Source of the DNA: Enhydrobacter aerosaccus | GTDB lineage: Bacteria > Pseudomonadota > Alphaproteobacteria > Reyranellales > Reyranellaceae | NCBI GenBank assembly: GCA_903832005.1 | Contig: CAIKZO010000058.1 | Coordinates: forward strand, 1-44,942 | Reading direction: 5' to 3' | Length of the DNA: 44,942 bases | Shown here: piece by piece, positions 34,809-42,248 of the stretch | How positions within the stretch are numbered: the first letter of the stretch is position 1 | Layout of the letters: each line of letters begins with the position of its first letter | Made by a program: the position numbers and the translations under genes | Notes under the pieces: model-generated | What the model was told of the DNA's origin: nothing | Databases searched by the model: none | What the model saw: only the letters and a program-made list of their open reading frames with translations

Positions 34809-35771
34809 CTACTCCACCTTGACGCCGGTGTACTCGATCATCTGCTTCCAATAGGCAAGGTCGGCCTTCTGTCGCTCTGCGAACTCGCTCGACGTGCTGC
34901 CGATCGGATCGAAGCCCAGGGTCTTCCAGCGTTCGATCGCCGCCGGATCCTTCAGCGCCCAGTTGATGTCGGCCGAGAGCCTGTCGACGATCGGCTTCGG
35001 TGTGTGCGCCGGCGCGAACATGCCGTACCAGCCGTCGACGACGAAATCGGGAAAGCCCGCTTCGACCATCGTCGGCAGGTCGGACGCCGAGGGCGAGCGT
35101 GTCGCACACGTCTGTGCCAGCGCCTTGACCTGCCCGGCGCGCGCCTGCGGCAGGGCCGACGGCAGATTGTCGAACATGAAGGCGATCCGGCCCGCCATCA
35201 GGTCGGGCTGCGCCTGCGCACTGCCGCGATAGGGAACCAGCGTCGCCTTGAGGCTTGCGCGCTTGACCATCAACTCGGCCGCGATGTGCTGGCTCGAGCC
35301 AGTGGCCGCGGCATAGGAGACGCCGTCCTGCGTCTTGATCCACTCGACCAGCTCCTTCGGCGTCTTGGCCGGGATGCTGTTGGGAATCACCAGCGCCATA
35401 CAGGCAGTGCCGAGCAGAGTCAGCGGCTCGAAATCCTTGATCGGATCGTAGGGCAGCTTGGGATAGAAGATCTTGTTGGAGCCGTTGGTGCTCTGCGTGC
35501 CCAGCATGATCGTGTAGCCATCCGGCGCCGACTTGGCCGCAGCCTCGGTGCCAATGGCGCCCGCTGCGCCGCCCTTGTTGTCGATGACGATGGGCTGTCC
35601 CCAGCGCTCGCTGAGCTTGGCCGCCAGCACGCGCGACAGCGTGTCGGTCGGACCGCCCGGCGGAAAGGGCACGATCCAGCGGACCGGCCGGCTGGGGTAG
35701 TCTTGTGCACCCGCCGGGGTTCCCAGCGCGGCAAACATCAGAAAGAAGAGAGAATACAGGCGGAAGGACAT
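34809..35771 (-). CDS. Bug/TctC-type tricarboxylate-like solute receptor
   Basis: This 320-residue periplasmic receptor starts at the ATG at 35771 with a signal peptide (RLYSLFFLMFAALGTPAGA). Bug hallmarks are YPSRPVRWIVPFPPGGPTDTL, IVIDNKGGAAGAIGTEAAAK, DGYTIMLGTQST, LVPYRGSAQAQPDLMAGRI (landmark PYRGSAQAQPDLMAG) and SDLPTMVEAGFPD. It binds a carboxylate ligand. Together with the amidohydrolase gene five bases downstream it forms a two-gene unit. It diverges from the SDR gene at 35832, the starts being 60 bases apart. Confidence 0.9.
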   Translation of the reverse strand: MSFRLYSLFFLMFAALGTPAGAQDYPSRPVRWIVPFPPGGPTDTLSRVLAAKLSERWGQPIVIDNKGGAAGAIGTEAAAKSAPDGYTIMLGTQSTNGSNKIFYPKLPYDPIKDFEPLTLLGTACMALVIPNSIPAKTPKELVEWIKTQDGVSYAAATGSSQHIAAELMVKRASLKATLVPYRGSAQAQPDLMAGRIAFMFDNLPSALPQARAGQVKALAQTCATRSPSASDLPTMVEAGFPDFVVDGWYGMFAPAHTPKPIVDRLSADINWALKDPAAIERWKTLGFDPIGSTSSEFAERQKADLAYWKQMIEYTGVKVE

Positions 35772-35831
35772 GTTGCTGAGCTTGATGGCCGCTCTGTCCT
35801 GAGGCAAGACCGATGCAGGAGGAACCACCAG

Positions 35832-36602
35832 ATGACGGATCGCCTCAAAGGCAAGGTCGCCCTGATCACGGGCGGTGCTTCGGGTCTCGGCGCCAACGCC
35901 GCCGAACTGATGGTGCAGGAAGGCGCCAGCGTCGTCGTGACGGACGTCGCCGTCGATCGCGGCAAGGCCGTCGCCGAGAAGCTCGGCTCCGCCGGCCACT
36001 TCGTGAAGCTCGACGTCACCAGCGAAGACAACTGGAAGGCCGCGATCCAGGAGACCGTCGACAAGTTCGGTGCGCTGCACGTGCTGCTGAACTCCGCCGG
36101 TATCGGCCTCAGCAAGACGGTCGAGGACATCACGCTCGAGGAATGGCGCAAGGTCCATGCGATCGACCTCGACGGCGTGTTCCTGGGCTGCAAGCACGGC
36201 GTCGCCGAGATCAAGAAGCACACGAAGCTGCTCGGCGGCTCGGTGATCAACATCTCGTCGATCTCCGGCATCATCGCCGGCGCCAACATGGCGGCCTACA
36301 ATTCGGCCAAGGCGGGCGTGCGGCTGCTCAGCAAATCGGTGGCGCTGCACTGCGCCAAGTCGGGCTACAACATCCGCTGCAACTCGGTGCATCCCACCTT
36401 CATCGACACACCGATCCTCGACAAGTACCGCGACCGCTTCGGCCAGGAGATCATGCAGCAGAAGCTCGGCCGCCAGGTCCCGATCGGTCGCCTCGGCCGG
36501 CCCGAGGAAGTGGGCTGGGCGCTGGTCTTTCTCGCCTCCGATGAATCGAGCTACATGACCGGCTCGGAAGTGATCATCGACGGCGGCATTTCGGCAATGT
36601 GA
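35832..36602 (+). CDS. short-chain dehydrogenase/reductase (SDR)
   Basis: The 256-residue protein is a classical SDR: TGGASGLGAN at 13-22, VVVTDVA (acidic end, so NAD preferred), NSAG at 87-90, and the catalytic residues S143, Y156 and K160 (ISSISG, YNSAK). The C-terminal GSEVIIDGGISAM is the usual ending. Oxidation or reduction of a secondary alcohol is expected, with 3alpha/20beta-type sterol or hydroxyacid enzymes as nearest general types. GGAGGAAC precedes the ATG. It is the first of a plus-strand series leading to the GntR-controlled operon. Confidence 0.92.
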   Translation: MTDRLKGKVALITGGASGLGANAAELMVQEGASVVVTDVAVDRGKAVAEKLGSAGHFVKLDVTSEDNWKAAIQETVDKFGALHVLLNSAGIGLSKTVEDITLEEWRKVHAIDLDGVFLGCKHGVAEIKKHTKLLGGSVINISSISGIIAGANMAAYNSAKAGVRLLSKSVALHCAKSGYNIRCNSVHPTFIDTPILDKYRDRFGQEIMQQKLGRQVPIGRLGRPEEVGWALVFLASDESSYMTGSEVIIDGGISAM

Positions 36603-36609
36603 TTTTCTT

Positions 36610-36635
36610 GTCATCCTGAGCGCAGCGAAGGACCT
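36610..36635 (+). repeat. fragment of a dispersed palindromic repeat
   Basis: The sequence TCATCCTGAGCGCAGCGAAG (36611-36630) followed by GACCT matches a short repeat widespread between genes of Proteobacteria, usually seen as CATCCTGAGCGAAGCGAAGGAC; recognised from memory. Here it lies alone between the SDR and hydrolase genes, and its AAGGA end sits eight bases before the hydrolase ATG, so it may serve as the ribosome-binding site. Confidence 0.6.
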
Positions 36636-36640
36636 ATTGC

Positions 36641-37435
36641 ATGCTCCTCTCTCTCGACGGTCGTAAAGTCTATTTCGATCTCGCCGGACCGGCCAATGCG
36701 CCGGTCGTGTGCTTCACTCATTCGCTCAACGCCGACGGCGGCATGTGGGTCGAGCAGATGGTGCCGCTGCTGGGCGCCGGCTATCGCGTGCTGCGGCTCG
36801 ACATGCGCGGCCATGGTGGCAGTGCGCCGGTCGACGGCGACTATGCGATGGACTGGCTGGCGGCCGACGTGAAGGGCGCGCTCGACGTGCTGGGCATCAA
36901 GAATATCCATTACATCGGTCTCTCGATCGGCGGCATGATCGGCCAGGGCTTCGCGCTGGCGAACCCGGGTTATCTCGCTTCGCTCTGCCTGTGCGATACC
37001 CAGCCGTCGACGCCGCCGGGTTCGGCCGGCACGTGGGAAGAGCGCAAGGCCACGGTGCGCAGCAAGGGTCTCGCGGCGTTGGCCGACGGCACGATGGACC
37101 GCTGGTTCACGCCCGAGTTCAAGAAGGTGAATCCGCGGCGCTGGACCGAAGTGCGCGACACGATCAGCGGCACCACGCCCGCGGGCTCCGCCGGCTGCAT
37201 GTCGGCGATCCAGAGCTTCGACTATCTCGACCGCCTGCCCTCGATCAAGGTTCCGACGCTGGTGATCTGCGGCGACGGTGACGAAGGAACGCCCCCCGAG
37301 CGCAACAAGCTGATCGCGTCGAAGATCCCGGGCGGTCGCTACGAGGAGATCGCCCAAGCGCGCCATCTGCCCAACGTCGAGCGACCCGAGCAGTTCAACA
37401 AGATCATGATGGGCTGGCTGGGACTGAACCGCTAA
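36641..37435 (+). CDS. alpha/beta hydrolase, 3-oxoadipate enol-lactonase-like
   Basis: This 264-residue protein has the alpha/beta hydrolase fold: FTHSLNADGGMWVEQM (oxyanion part), VLRLDMRGHGGSAP, the nucleophile elbow GLSIGGMIGQGFA with S95, GDGDEGTPPE (acid) and ARHLPNVERPEQFN (catalytic His). The arrangement is that of 3-oxoadipate enol-lactone hydrolase (PcaD) and its relatives, which hydrolyse enol-lactones or similar esters. It precedes the GntR regulator by four bases, so the two are one transcript. The actual ester or lactone is unknown. Confidence 0.88.
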   Translation: MLLSLDGRKVYFDLAGPANAPVVCFTHSLNADGGMWVEQMVPLLGAGYRVLRLDMRGHGGSAPVDGDYAMDWLAADVKGALDVLGIKNIHYIGLSIGGMIGQGFALANPGYLASLCLCDTQPSTPPGSAGTWEERKATVRSKGLAALADGTMDRWFTPEFKKVNPRRWTEVRDTISGTTPAGSAGCMSAIQSFDYLDRLPSIKVPTLVICGDGDEGTPPERNKLIASKIPGGRYEEIAQARHLPNVERPEQFNKIMMGWLGLNR

Positions 37436-37439
37436 GTCT

Positions 37440-38183
37440 ATGGCGGGTCGCGGCACCACCTCGGTCGGCTTCAAGCTCGCCACCATCCTGCGCGAGCGCG
37501 TGGCCGCCGGGCGCTACAAGAAGCAGTTTCCGACCGAAAACGAGCTGATCGCCGAATTCGGCATGTCGCGCTATGCCGTGCGCAGCGCCATGCAACGGCT
37601 GGAGACGGACGGGCAGATCCACCGCCATCCCGGTCGCGGCACCAAGGTCCTCGAGCACGCACCGGCGCCCGATTCGAGCTGGGCGATCCGCACGGTCGAG
37701 GATTTGATCGATCGCAACCTGTTCGAGCGGCCGACGGTTCTCTCGGCCGGCGTGGTCGCGGCGCGCGACTATCCGCGCTCGGCCAAGCTGTTCGGCGTGG
37801 GCGCGCGCGGCAAACTCTTCCTGATCGAGAGGGTCAGCCGCACCGGAAAGGACGGCCCCGCCTTCTTCTCGCTGAACTTCCTGGCCGCAGAGGTCGGCAA
37901 GGCCCTGCCGCCCAACCGGATCGGACGCGAGCCGCTGATCGTGCAGATCGAACGGCACCGCAAGATCCGCGCGCACCGCGTGCGGCAGGAATTGTCCGGC
38001 GGCACGGCATCGGCGCGGGTTGCCGACCATCTCAAGGTCGCAATCGGCCATCCGACGGTCGTTGTGCACCGCACCTATTTCGGCTGGGACGGAGACGTGA
38101 TCGCCACCGGGGAGCTGCATTACCGGTGGGAAAAGTTCAGCCAGACGATCGACCTCTTCCGCGGCAATCTCGCGGAGCGGTAG
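37440..38183 (+). CDS. GntR-family regulator, HutC/FarR type
   Basis: The 247-residue protein has an N-terminal winged helix-turn-helix (residues 8-70: ATILRERVAAGRYKKQFPTENELIAEFGMSRYAVRSAM, landmark FPTENELIAEFGMSRYAV), then GRGTKVLE as wing, and a C-terminal UTRA effector domain from about residue 85 (LFLIERVSRTGKDGPAFF, later VVVHRTYFGWDGDVIATGELHYRWEKF as landmark GELHYRWEKF). HutC-type proteins are ligand-released repressors. The gene lies directly upstream of the selenoprotein operon, with a 19-base palindrome in the gap (38234-38252) as the likely operator. Confidence 0.9.
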   Translation: MAGRGTTSVGFKLATILRERVAAGRYKKQFPTENELIAEFGMSRYAVRSAMQRLETDGQIHRHPGRGTKVLEHAPAPDSSWAIRTVEDLIDRNLFERPTVLSAGVVAARDYPRSAKLFGVGARGKLFLIERVSRTGKDGPAFFSLNFLAAEVGKALPPNRIGREPLIVQIERHRKIRAHRVRQELSGGTASARVADHLKVAIGHPTVVVHRTYFGWDGDVIATGELHYRWEKFSQTIDLFRGNLAER

Positions 38184-38202
38184 GGTCGGCGCGCGACGCC
38201 GA

Positions 38203-38230
38203 TTGAATTGTTCGAATATTCGCCTATTGT
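38203..38230 (+). promoter_or_regulatory. putative promoter of the selenoprotein operon
   Basis: TTGAAT (38203-38208) and TATTGT (38225-38230) are separated by 16 bases and resemble -35 and -10 boxes. The spacer contains the perfect ten-base palindrome CGAATATTCG (38213-38222). Transcription would begin near 38237, inside the downstream palindrome, and leave a leader of about 34 bases before the ATG at 38271. Confidence 0.5.
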
Positions 38231-38233
38231 GCC

Positions 38234-38252
38234 TCCGAGCATGATGCTCGGA
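38234..38252 (+). promoter_or_regulatory. 19-bp perfect palindrome, probable GntR operator
   Basis: TCCGAGCATGATGCTCGGA has nine-base arms around a single central base, with no mismatch. It covers the predicted transcription start of the operon and lies just after the GntR/HutC regulator gene. This is a standard place for a repressor site, so it is the best candidate for the binding site of that regulator; not shown experimentally. Confidence 0.65.
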
Positions 38253-38270
38253 CGGCAGCGAGGTTTCGCA

Positions 38271-39398
38271 ATGGCGCAGACACTCACGGCACCCAAGGCC
38301 GGCACGGATTTCGCGGACGCCACGGCCCTCGACGGCGTCGATCCGCAGGAATGGTATTTCGAGCAGGGCTATACCGACGGCCTGCCCGTCGTCCCGCCGA
38401 CGCCGGAGAAGATCGAGGCGATGGTCGAGGCGCTGGGCGGCGACCCGGCCTTCCTCGAGGCGCGCGTGCCGCCGCGCTGGGGCAATCTCACCCGCCGCGC
38501 CCTGGCGATCAACGCCGTGATGGCCGGCTGCCTGCCCATCTACGCCCCGGTGTTGCGCACCGCCATGCTGGCGATGTGCGACAACCACTTCAATCTCAAC
38601 GCCATCCAGGCCACGACCCACGTCATCGCGCCGCTCGTCATCGTCAACGGGCCGGTGCGCAAGCAGATCGGCATGAACAGCGGCCATGGCGCCTTCGGTC
38701 CCGGCAACCGGGCCAACGCCACCATCGGCCGCGCGATCCGGCTGATCCTGCTCAATGTCGGCGGCGGCCTGCCTGGCGTCCTCGACAAGAGCACGCAAGG
38801 CACGCCCGCGAAATATTCCTACTGCGTCGCCGAGAACGAGGAAGAAAGCCCGTGGGCGCCCTATCACGTCGAGAAGGGCTACCGCATGCAGGACTCGACG
38901 GTGTTCGCGATCGGCGGCGAGTCCAACCACAACATCAACAGCCCGCTGCCGAACGATCCCGAAGGCATCCTCGACGACGTGATCTCGTCGATGACGACTG
39001 TCGTGCACAACAACGCCCGCGCCAGCGGCCACTGCACCGTAGCGCTATCGCCCGAGCATGCGCAGACCTGCGCCAAGCACGGCTGGACCCGCCACGACGT
39101 GCGCAGCTACCTGCAAATGTACGCGACCAACAAGTTCGGCCGCATCGTCCACAATCACAAATACGGCAAGGCCTACAATCGCCACCTGCCGAAGCACTAC
39201 CGCCGCGACCTCGATTCCGACATCCCGATCGTGCCGTCGCCGGACAACATCCATCTCTTCGTGATCGGCGGCACCGCCGGCCGCTTCTCGTCCTTCATCC
39301 CGGGCTGGGGCCACTACAACAGCCCCGTTCTGCGCTCGATCGACGGCGCCACGCCCACGGGCGGCCCGGTCTGCATCGACGGCACCTGCTACCTCTAA
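38271..39398 (+). CDS. UGSC-operon protein of unknown function
   Basis: The 375 residues start at the ATG at 38271; the frame is open earlier, but that would translate the operator. Near the N-terminus is EQGYTDGLPVVPPTPEKIEAM (landmark GLPVVPPTPEKIEAM), then AINAVMAGCLPIYAPVL, MNSGHGAFGPGNRANATIGRA, and many His and Asn (CDNHFNLNAIQATTHV, ESNHNINSPLPND, VHNNARASGHC). The C-terminus is PVCIDGTCYL, with a Cys-x4-Cys pair. No membrane segment or signal peptide is present. I do not know its enzymatic activity. It is ten bases upstream of the selenoprotein gene; conserved adjacency to UGSC proteins is, as I recall, a feature of this family. A redox or organic-sulfur role would fit the Cys pair but is unproven. 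Confidence 0.8.
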   Translation: MAQTLTAPKAGTDFADATALDGVDPQEWYFEQGYTDGLPVVPPTPEKIEAMVEALGGDPAFLEARVPPRWGNLTRRALAINAVMAGCLPIYAPVLRTAMLAMCDNHFNLNAIQATTHVIAPLVIVNGPVRKQIGMNSGHGAFGPGNRANATIGRAIRLILLNVGGGLPGVLDKSTQGTPAKYSYCVAENEEESPWAPYHVEKGYRMQDSTVFAIGGESNHNINSPLPNDPEGILDDVISSMTTVVHNNARASGHCTVALSPEHAQTCAKHGWTRHDVRSYLQMYATNKFGRIVHNHKYGKAYNRHLPKHYRRDLDSDIPIVPSPDNIHLFVIGGTAGRFSSFIPGWGHYNSPVLRSIDGATPTGGPVCIDGTCYL

Positions 39399-39408
39399 GG
39401 AGATCGCC

Positions 39409-39951
39409 ATGGACTTCCGCACTCCCCTCTTCGGCTACGATCCGCGCGGCATCGTCGAGGCCGAGCCGCGGGCGCTGTCGCCCCGCCTGCCCGATATGAA
39501 GGGCCTGCGCCTGGCAGTGCTCGACAACGCCAAGATGAAGGCCGGCAAGCTGCTGACCTACACGGCGGAGATCCTGAACGAGGAATTCGCCTTCTCGCAG
39601 GTCAACACCTACGTGAAGCGCGGCTTCTCCTACACCGCGACGCCGGAGATGATCGAGCAGATCGCCGCCGGCAACGATGTGGTGATCAGTGCCATAGGCG
39701 ATTGAGGAAGCTGTACATCGTGCAGTGTGCACGACGGCATCGAACTCGAAGCGCTCGGCCGCCCCACGGCGGTGATCGTCACCACGGAATTCGTCAGCGA
39801 ATGCATCACGCAACGCGCGGCGCTCGGCATGGTCGGCCTCGAGCCGGTCGTCATCGATCATCCGCTGTCGAGCGTCACGGATGACGAAATCCGCCACCGT
39901 GCCCGGCAAGCTGCCGCGCAGGTGAAGCGTCTGTTGCTGCTCCCACGCTGA
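39409..39951 (+). CDS. UGSC-family selenoprotein (in-frame UGA read as Sec)
   Basis: Translation from the ATG at 39409 (AAGGAGATCGCC upstream) reaches a TGA at 39703-39705 after 98 codons. The same frame continues without a stop to 39951, giving 180 residues with selenocysteine at 99. Around it stands ISAIGD-U-GSCTSCSVHDGIE, the U-G-S-C motif for which the UGSC family is named; its Cys variants have CGSC. The flanking parts belong together: VISAIGD forms the strand before the redox loop, and ALGRPTAVIVTTEFVSECITQ continues the Rossmann-like fold. A bacterial SECIS-like hairpin follows the UGA. The role is unknown; a redox or reductase function is inferred. Decoding requires selA, selB, selC and selD elsewhere in the genome. 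Confidence 0.9.
39703..39738 (+). promoter_or_regulatory. SECIS-like hairpin after the UGA codon
   Basis: The RNA after the UGA folds as UCGUGCA (39718-39724), loop GUG (39725-39727) and UGCACGA (39728-39734), seven perfect pairs. A lower stem GCUG/CGGC (39710-39713 with 39735-39738, one G-U pair) is separated by the bulge UACA on the 5' side. The loop starts 19 bases after the UGA, with G and U in it, as required for binding of SelB in known bacterial SECIS elements. Confidence 0.75.
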
Positions 39952-39963
39952 GGGAGCGGCAGC

Positions 39964-41196
39964 GTGCGCAAGATCCTCGAAGGCGTGCGGGTCCTCGACC
40001 TGACCCAGTTCTTCTCCGGACCGCAGGCCACGCTTTTCCTGGCCGGGCTCGGGGCGGAAGTGATCCGCATCGATTCGCCCGAGGGCGCCAAGAGCGTCGC
40101 CGTGGCGCCGCCCTATGCCGGTCGCAACGGCGTGTCCTTCGAGCGGACCTCGCCCGACGATCTCAGCGTCAATTACCTGAAGCGCACGCGGGCCAAGAAG
40201 GCGATCTCGCTCGACCTCAAGACGGCCGACGGCAAGGCGCTGTTCTTCAGGTTGCTCGAGCACGCTGACGTCGTGGTCGAGAACTACTCCGTGGGCGTCA
40301 GTGCGCGGCTCGGCATCGACTATCCCAAGCTCGCGGCCGCCAACCCGCGCATCGTCTATTGCGCGCTGACCGGCCACGGCTCGACCGGCCCGGACAAGGA
40401 CCTGAAGGCCTACGACGTGACCGTGCAGGCGGCCGCCGGCTTGATGAGCGTCACCGGCTTTCCCGGCCAGCCGCCGACCAAGGCCGGCACCGCGCTGTCC
40501 GACGCGATCTCAGGCACCTTCGCCATGTCGGGCGTTCTGGCGGCGCTGCTCGATCGCGAAAAGACCGGCCGCGGCCAGTTCGTCGACGTGTCGATGGTCG
40601 ATTCGCTCTTCGCGTTGCTGTTCGACGATCCGATCGACTGGTACGAGCGCTTGGGCGTTCCCGTGCGCCAGGGCAACCGCATCCTGCGCTTCTCGCCGAT
40701 CAACACCTACCAGACGCGCGACGGCTGGGCGGTGCTGGGGGCGGCGACAGGCGGCCAATGGCAAGGCGTGCTGAAGGCGATCGGGCGACCTGACCTGCTG
40801 GACGATCCCGAGTGGAGCAGCCTCGACTGGCGCGTCGCCAACAACGACCGATCGGACGCGCTGCTGAGGGACTGGGCCATCACGCGCACGACCGCTGAGG
40901 CTGTGGCCGAAATGCTGGCGGCCGGTGGTGTCGCCTCGGCGATTCGCGGCCCCAAGGAACTCGCCGAATGGCAGCACCTGCGCGAGCGGGAGATGTACGT
41001 GCCGCTCGAGCATCCGACCCTGGGTCCGTTGGCCGATGTGGGCGCACCGGGCTTTCCCATCAAATTCGGCGCGGCGGACGCGGGCTACGACGCCCCGGCC
41101 CCGCTGCCGCGCCAGCACAACCGCGAGATCTATTGCGGACTGCTGGGCCTCGACGACACCGAACTCGAACGGCTGGAGGCCGCCGGTGTCATCTAG
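39964..41196 (+). CDS. CaiB/BaiF (class III) CoA-transferase
   Basis: The 410-residue enzyme starts with GTG at 39964, 12 bases after the selenoprotein stop, preceded by GAGGGAG. Class III landmarks: VLDLTQFFSGPQATLFLAGLG, VIRIDSPEGAK, RAKKAISLDLKTADGK and LKAYDVTVQAAAG with D151 as the expected catalytic Asp. It would activate an acid as its CoA ester. It is third in the GntR-controlled operon, so it may act on the acid recognised by the Bug receptor or made by the earlier enzymes. Confidence 0.92.
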   Translation: MRKILEGVRVLDLTQFFSGPQATLFLAGLGAEVIRIDSPEGAKSVAVAPPYAGRNGVSFERTSPDDLSVNYLKRTRAKKAISLDLKTADGKALFFRLLEHADVVVENYSVGVSARLGIDYPKLAAANPRIVYCALTGHGSTGPDKDLKAYDVTVQAAAGLMSVTGFPGQPPTKAGTALSDAISGTFAMSGVLAALLDREKTGRGQFVDVSMVDSLFALLFDDPIDWYERLGVPVRQGNRILRFSPINTYQTRDGWAVLGAATGGQWQGVLKAIGRPDLLDDPEWSSLDWRVANNDRSDALLRDWAITRTTAEAVAEMLAAGGVASAIRGPKELAEWQHLREREMYVPLEHPTLGPLADVGAPGFPIKFGAADAGYDAPAPLPRQHNREIYCGLLGLDDTELERLEAAGVI

Positions 41197-41231
41197 GACG
41201 ATCTTCGCAATCAACAAAACTGGAGGAAACG

Positions 41232-42248
41232 ATGGATGGTTCGGTAACGACGATCCGTGACACGTCCGCCTGGACGGCCGACGAGCATCGCAACAACACC
41301 AGCTGGCTCTACGAGCTGACCGCCAGCGACCTGGCCGAGATCGATGGCGCCGTGCGCGCCGTCGCGGCGGCGGGCCTCGTGCCGCCGAACTTCGGCCCGA
41401 AGGACTTCGTCGTGCCCGCGTTCGGCCGGCGGCTCGCGTCGCTCGCCAACGAACTGGAGAACGGCCGCGGCTTCTTCCTGCTGCGGGGCCTGCCGATCGA
41501 TAAATACAGCCTCGACACGGTCAAGACGATCTACTGGGGCATCGGCGTGCATCTCGGCAAGCCGGTCTACCAGAACACGCGCGGCGACCTGATGACCCAC
41601 GTCGCCGACCGCGGCGACGACTATGGCGACGTCAACACGCGGCTCTACACGACGGCCGCCGCCGCCAATCCGCACAACGACCCCAGCGACTGCGTCGGCC
41701 TGCTCTGCGTGCGCCATGCCGCGCAGGGCGGCACCAGCATGATCGCCAGCGCCCTGTCGATCTACAATCGGGTCGCGGCGGAGCATCCCGAATATCTGCC
41801 GATCCTGCACAAGGGCTTCCCGCACGACTTGCGCGGCGAAGGTGTGACGGCCTCGCTGCACGAGACGACGCCGGACATCCCCGTGTTCAGCGCCTTCGGG
41901 GGCAAGGTTTCCTGTTGCCTCAATTCCAAGTCGAGCCGCACCGCGCGCGACAAGCAGGGCCGGCCGCTGACGGCACTCGAATCCGAAGCGATCGACTATA
42001 TCGAGCGCCTGGCCGAGAGCCGCGAGCTCTGCCTCACCATGGATTTCCGCCCGGGCGACATCCAGTTCCTGAACAACTACGCCATCATCCACACGCGCAC
42101 GGCGTTCCGCGACGAGCCCGATCCGGACAAGCGCCGGCTCCTGCTGCGCCTGTGGCTCAACCTGTACCACGGACGGGCGCTGGCGCCGGGCTTCGGCGAT
42201 CGCTTCAACAACGGCTCTCGCGGCGGTGTCCCCGCAGGCAAGCAATGA
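41232..42248 (+). CDS. TauD/TfdA-family Fe(II)/2-oxoglutarate dioxygenase
   Basis: This 338-residue enzyme has the iron triad in NPHNDPSD (H148, D150) and YAIIHTRTAF (H287), with the 2-oxoglutarate Arg in DKRRLLLRLWLN. It is longer than TauD and belongs to the group with the leading segments ENGRGFFLLRGLPID and GIGVHLGKPVYQNTRGD, seen in CAS-like and gamma-butyrobetaine-like branches. GGAGGAAACG before the ATG is a strong ribosome-binding site. Its stop overlaps the next gene by four bases. Hydroxylation of a carboxylic substrate, perhaps releasing a small group, is inferred from the operon. Confidence 0.9.
   Translation: MDGSVTTIRDTSAWTADEHRNNTSWLYELTASDLAEIDGAVRAVAAAGLVPPNFGPKDFVVPAFGRRLASLANELENGRGFFLLRGLPIDKYSLDTVKTIYWGIGVHLGKPVYQNTRGDLMTHVADRGDDYGDVNTRLYTTAAAANPHNDPSDCVGLLCVRHAAQGGTSMIASALSIYNRVAAEHPEYLPILHKGFPHDLRGEGVTASLHETTPDIPVFSAFGGKVSCCLNSKSSRTARDKQGRPLTALESEAIDYIERLAESRELCLTMDFRPGDIQFLNNYAIIHTRTAFRDEPDPDKRRLLLRLWLNLYHGRALAPGFGDRFNNGSRGGVPAGKQ

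Noticed and set aside
34809..36614. 601-codon minus-strand frame as one large protein
   Set aside because: Only the last 320 codons form a Bug receptor with a signal peptide at 35771; the rest is the antisense shadow of the SDR gene.
39727..39951. Separate small gene downstream of the UGA
   Set aside because: It is in the same frame as the upstream part, lacks a ribosome-binding site, and completes the UGSC protein.
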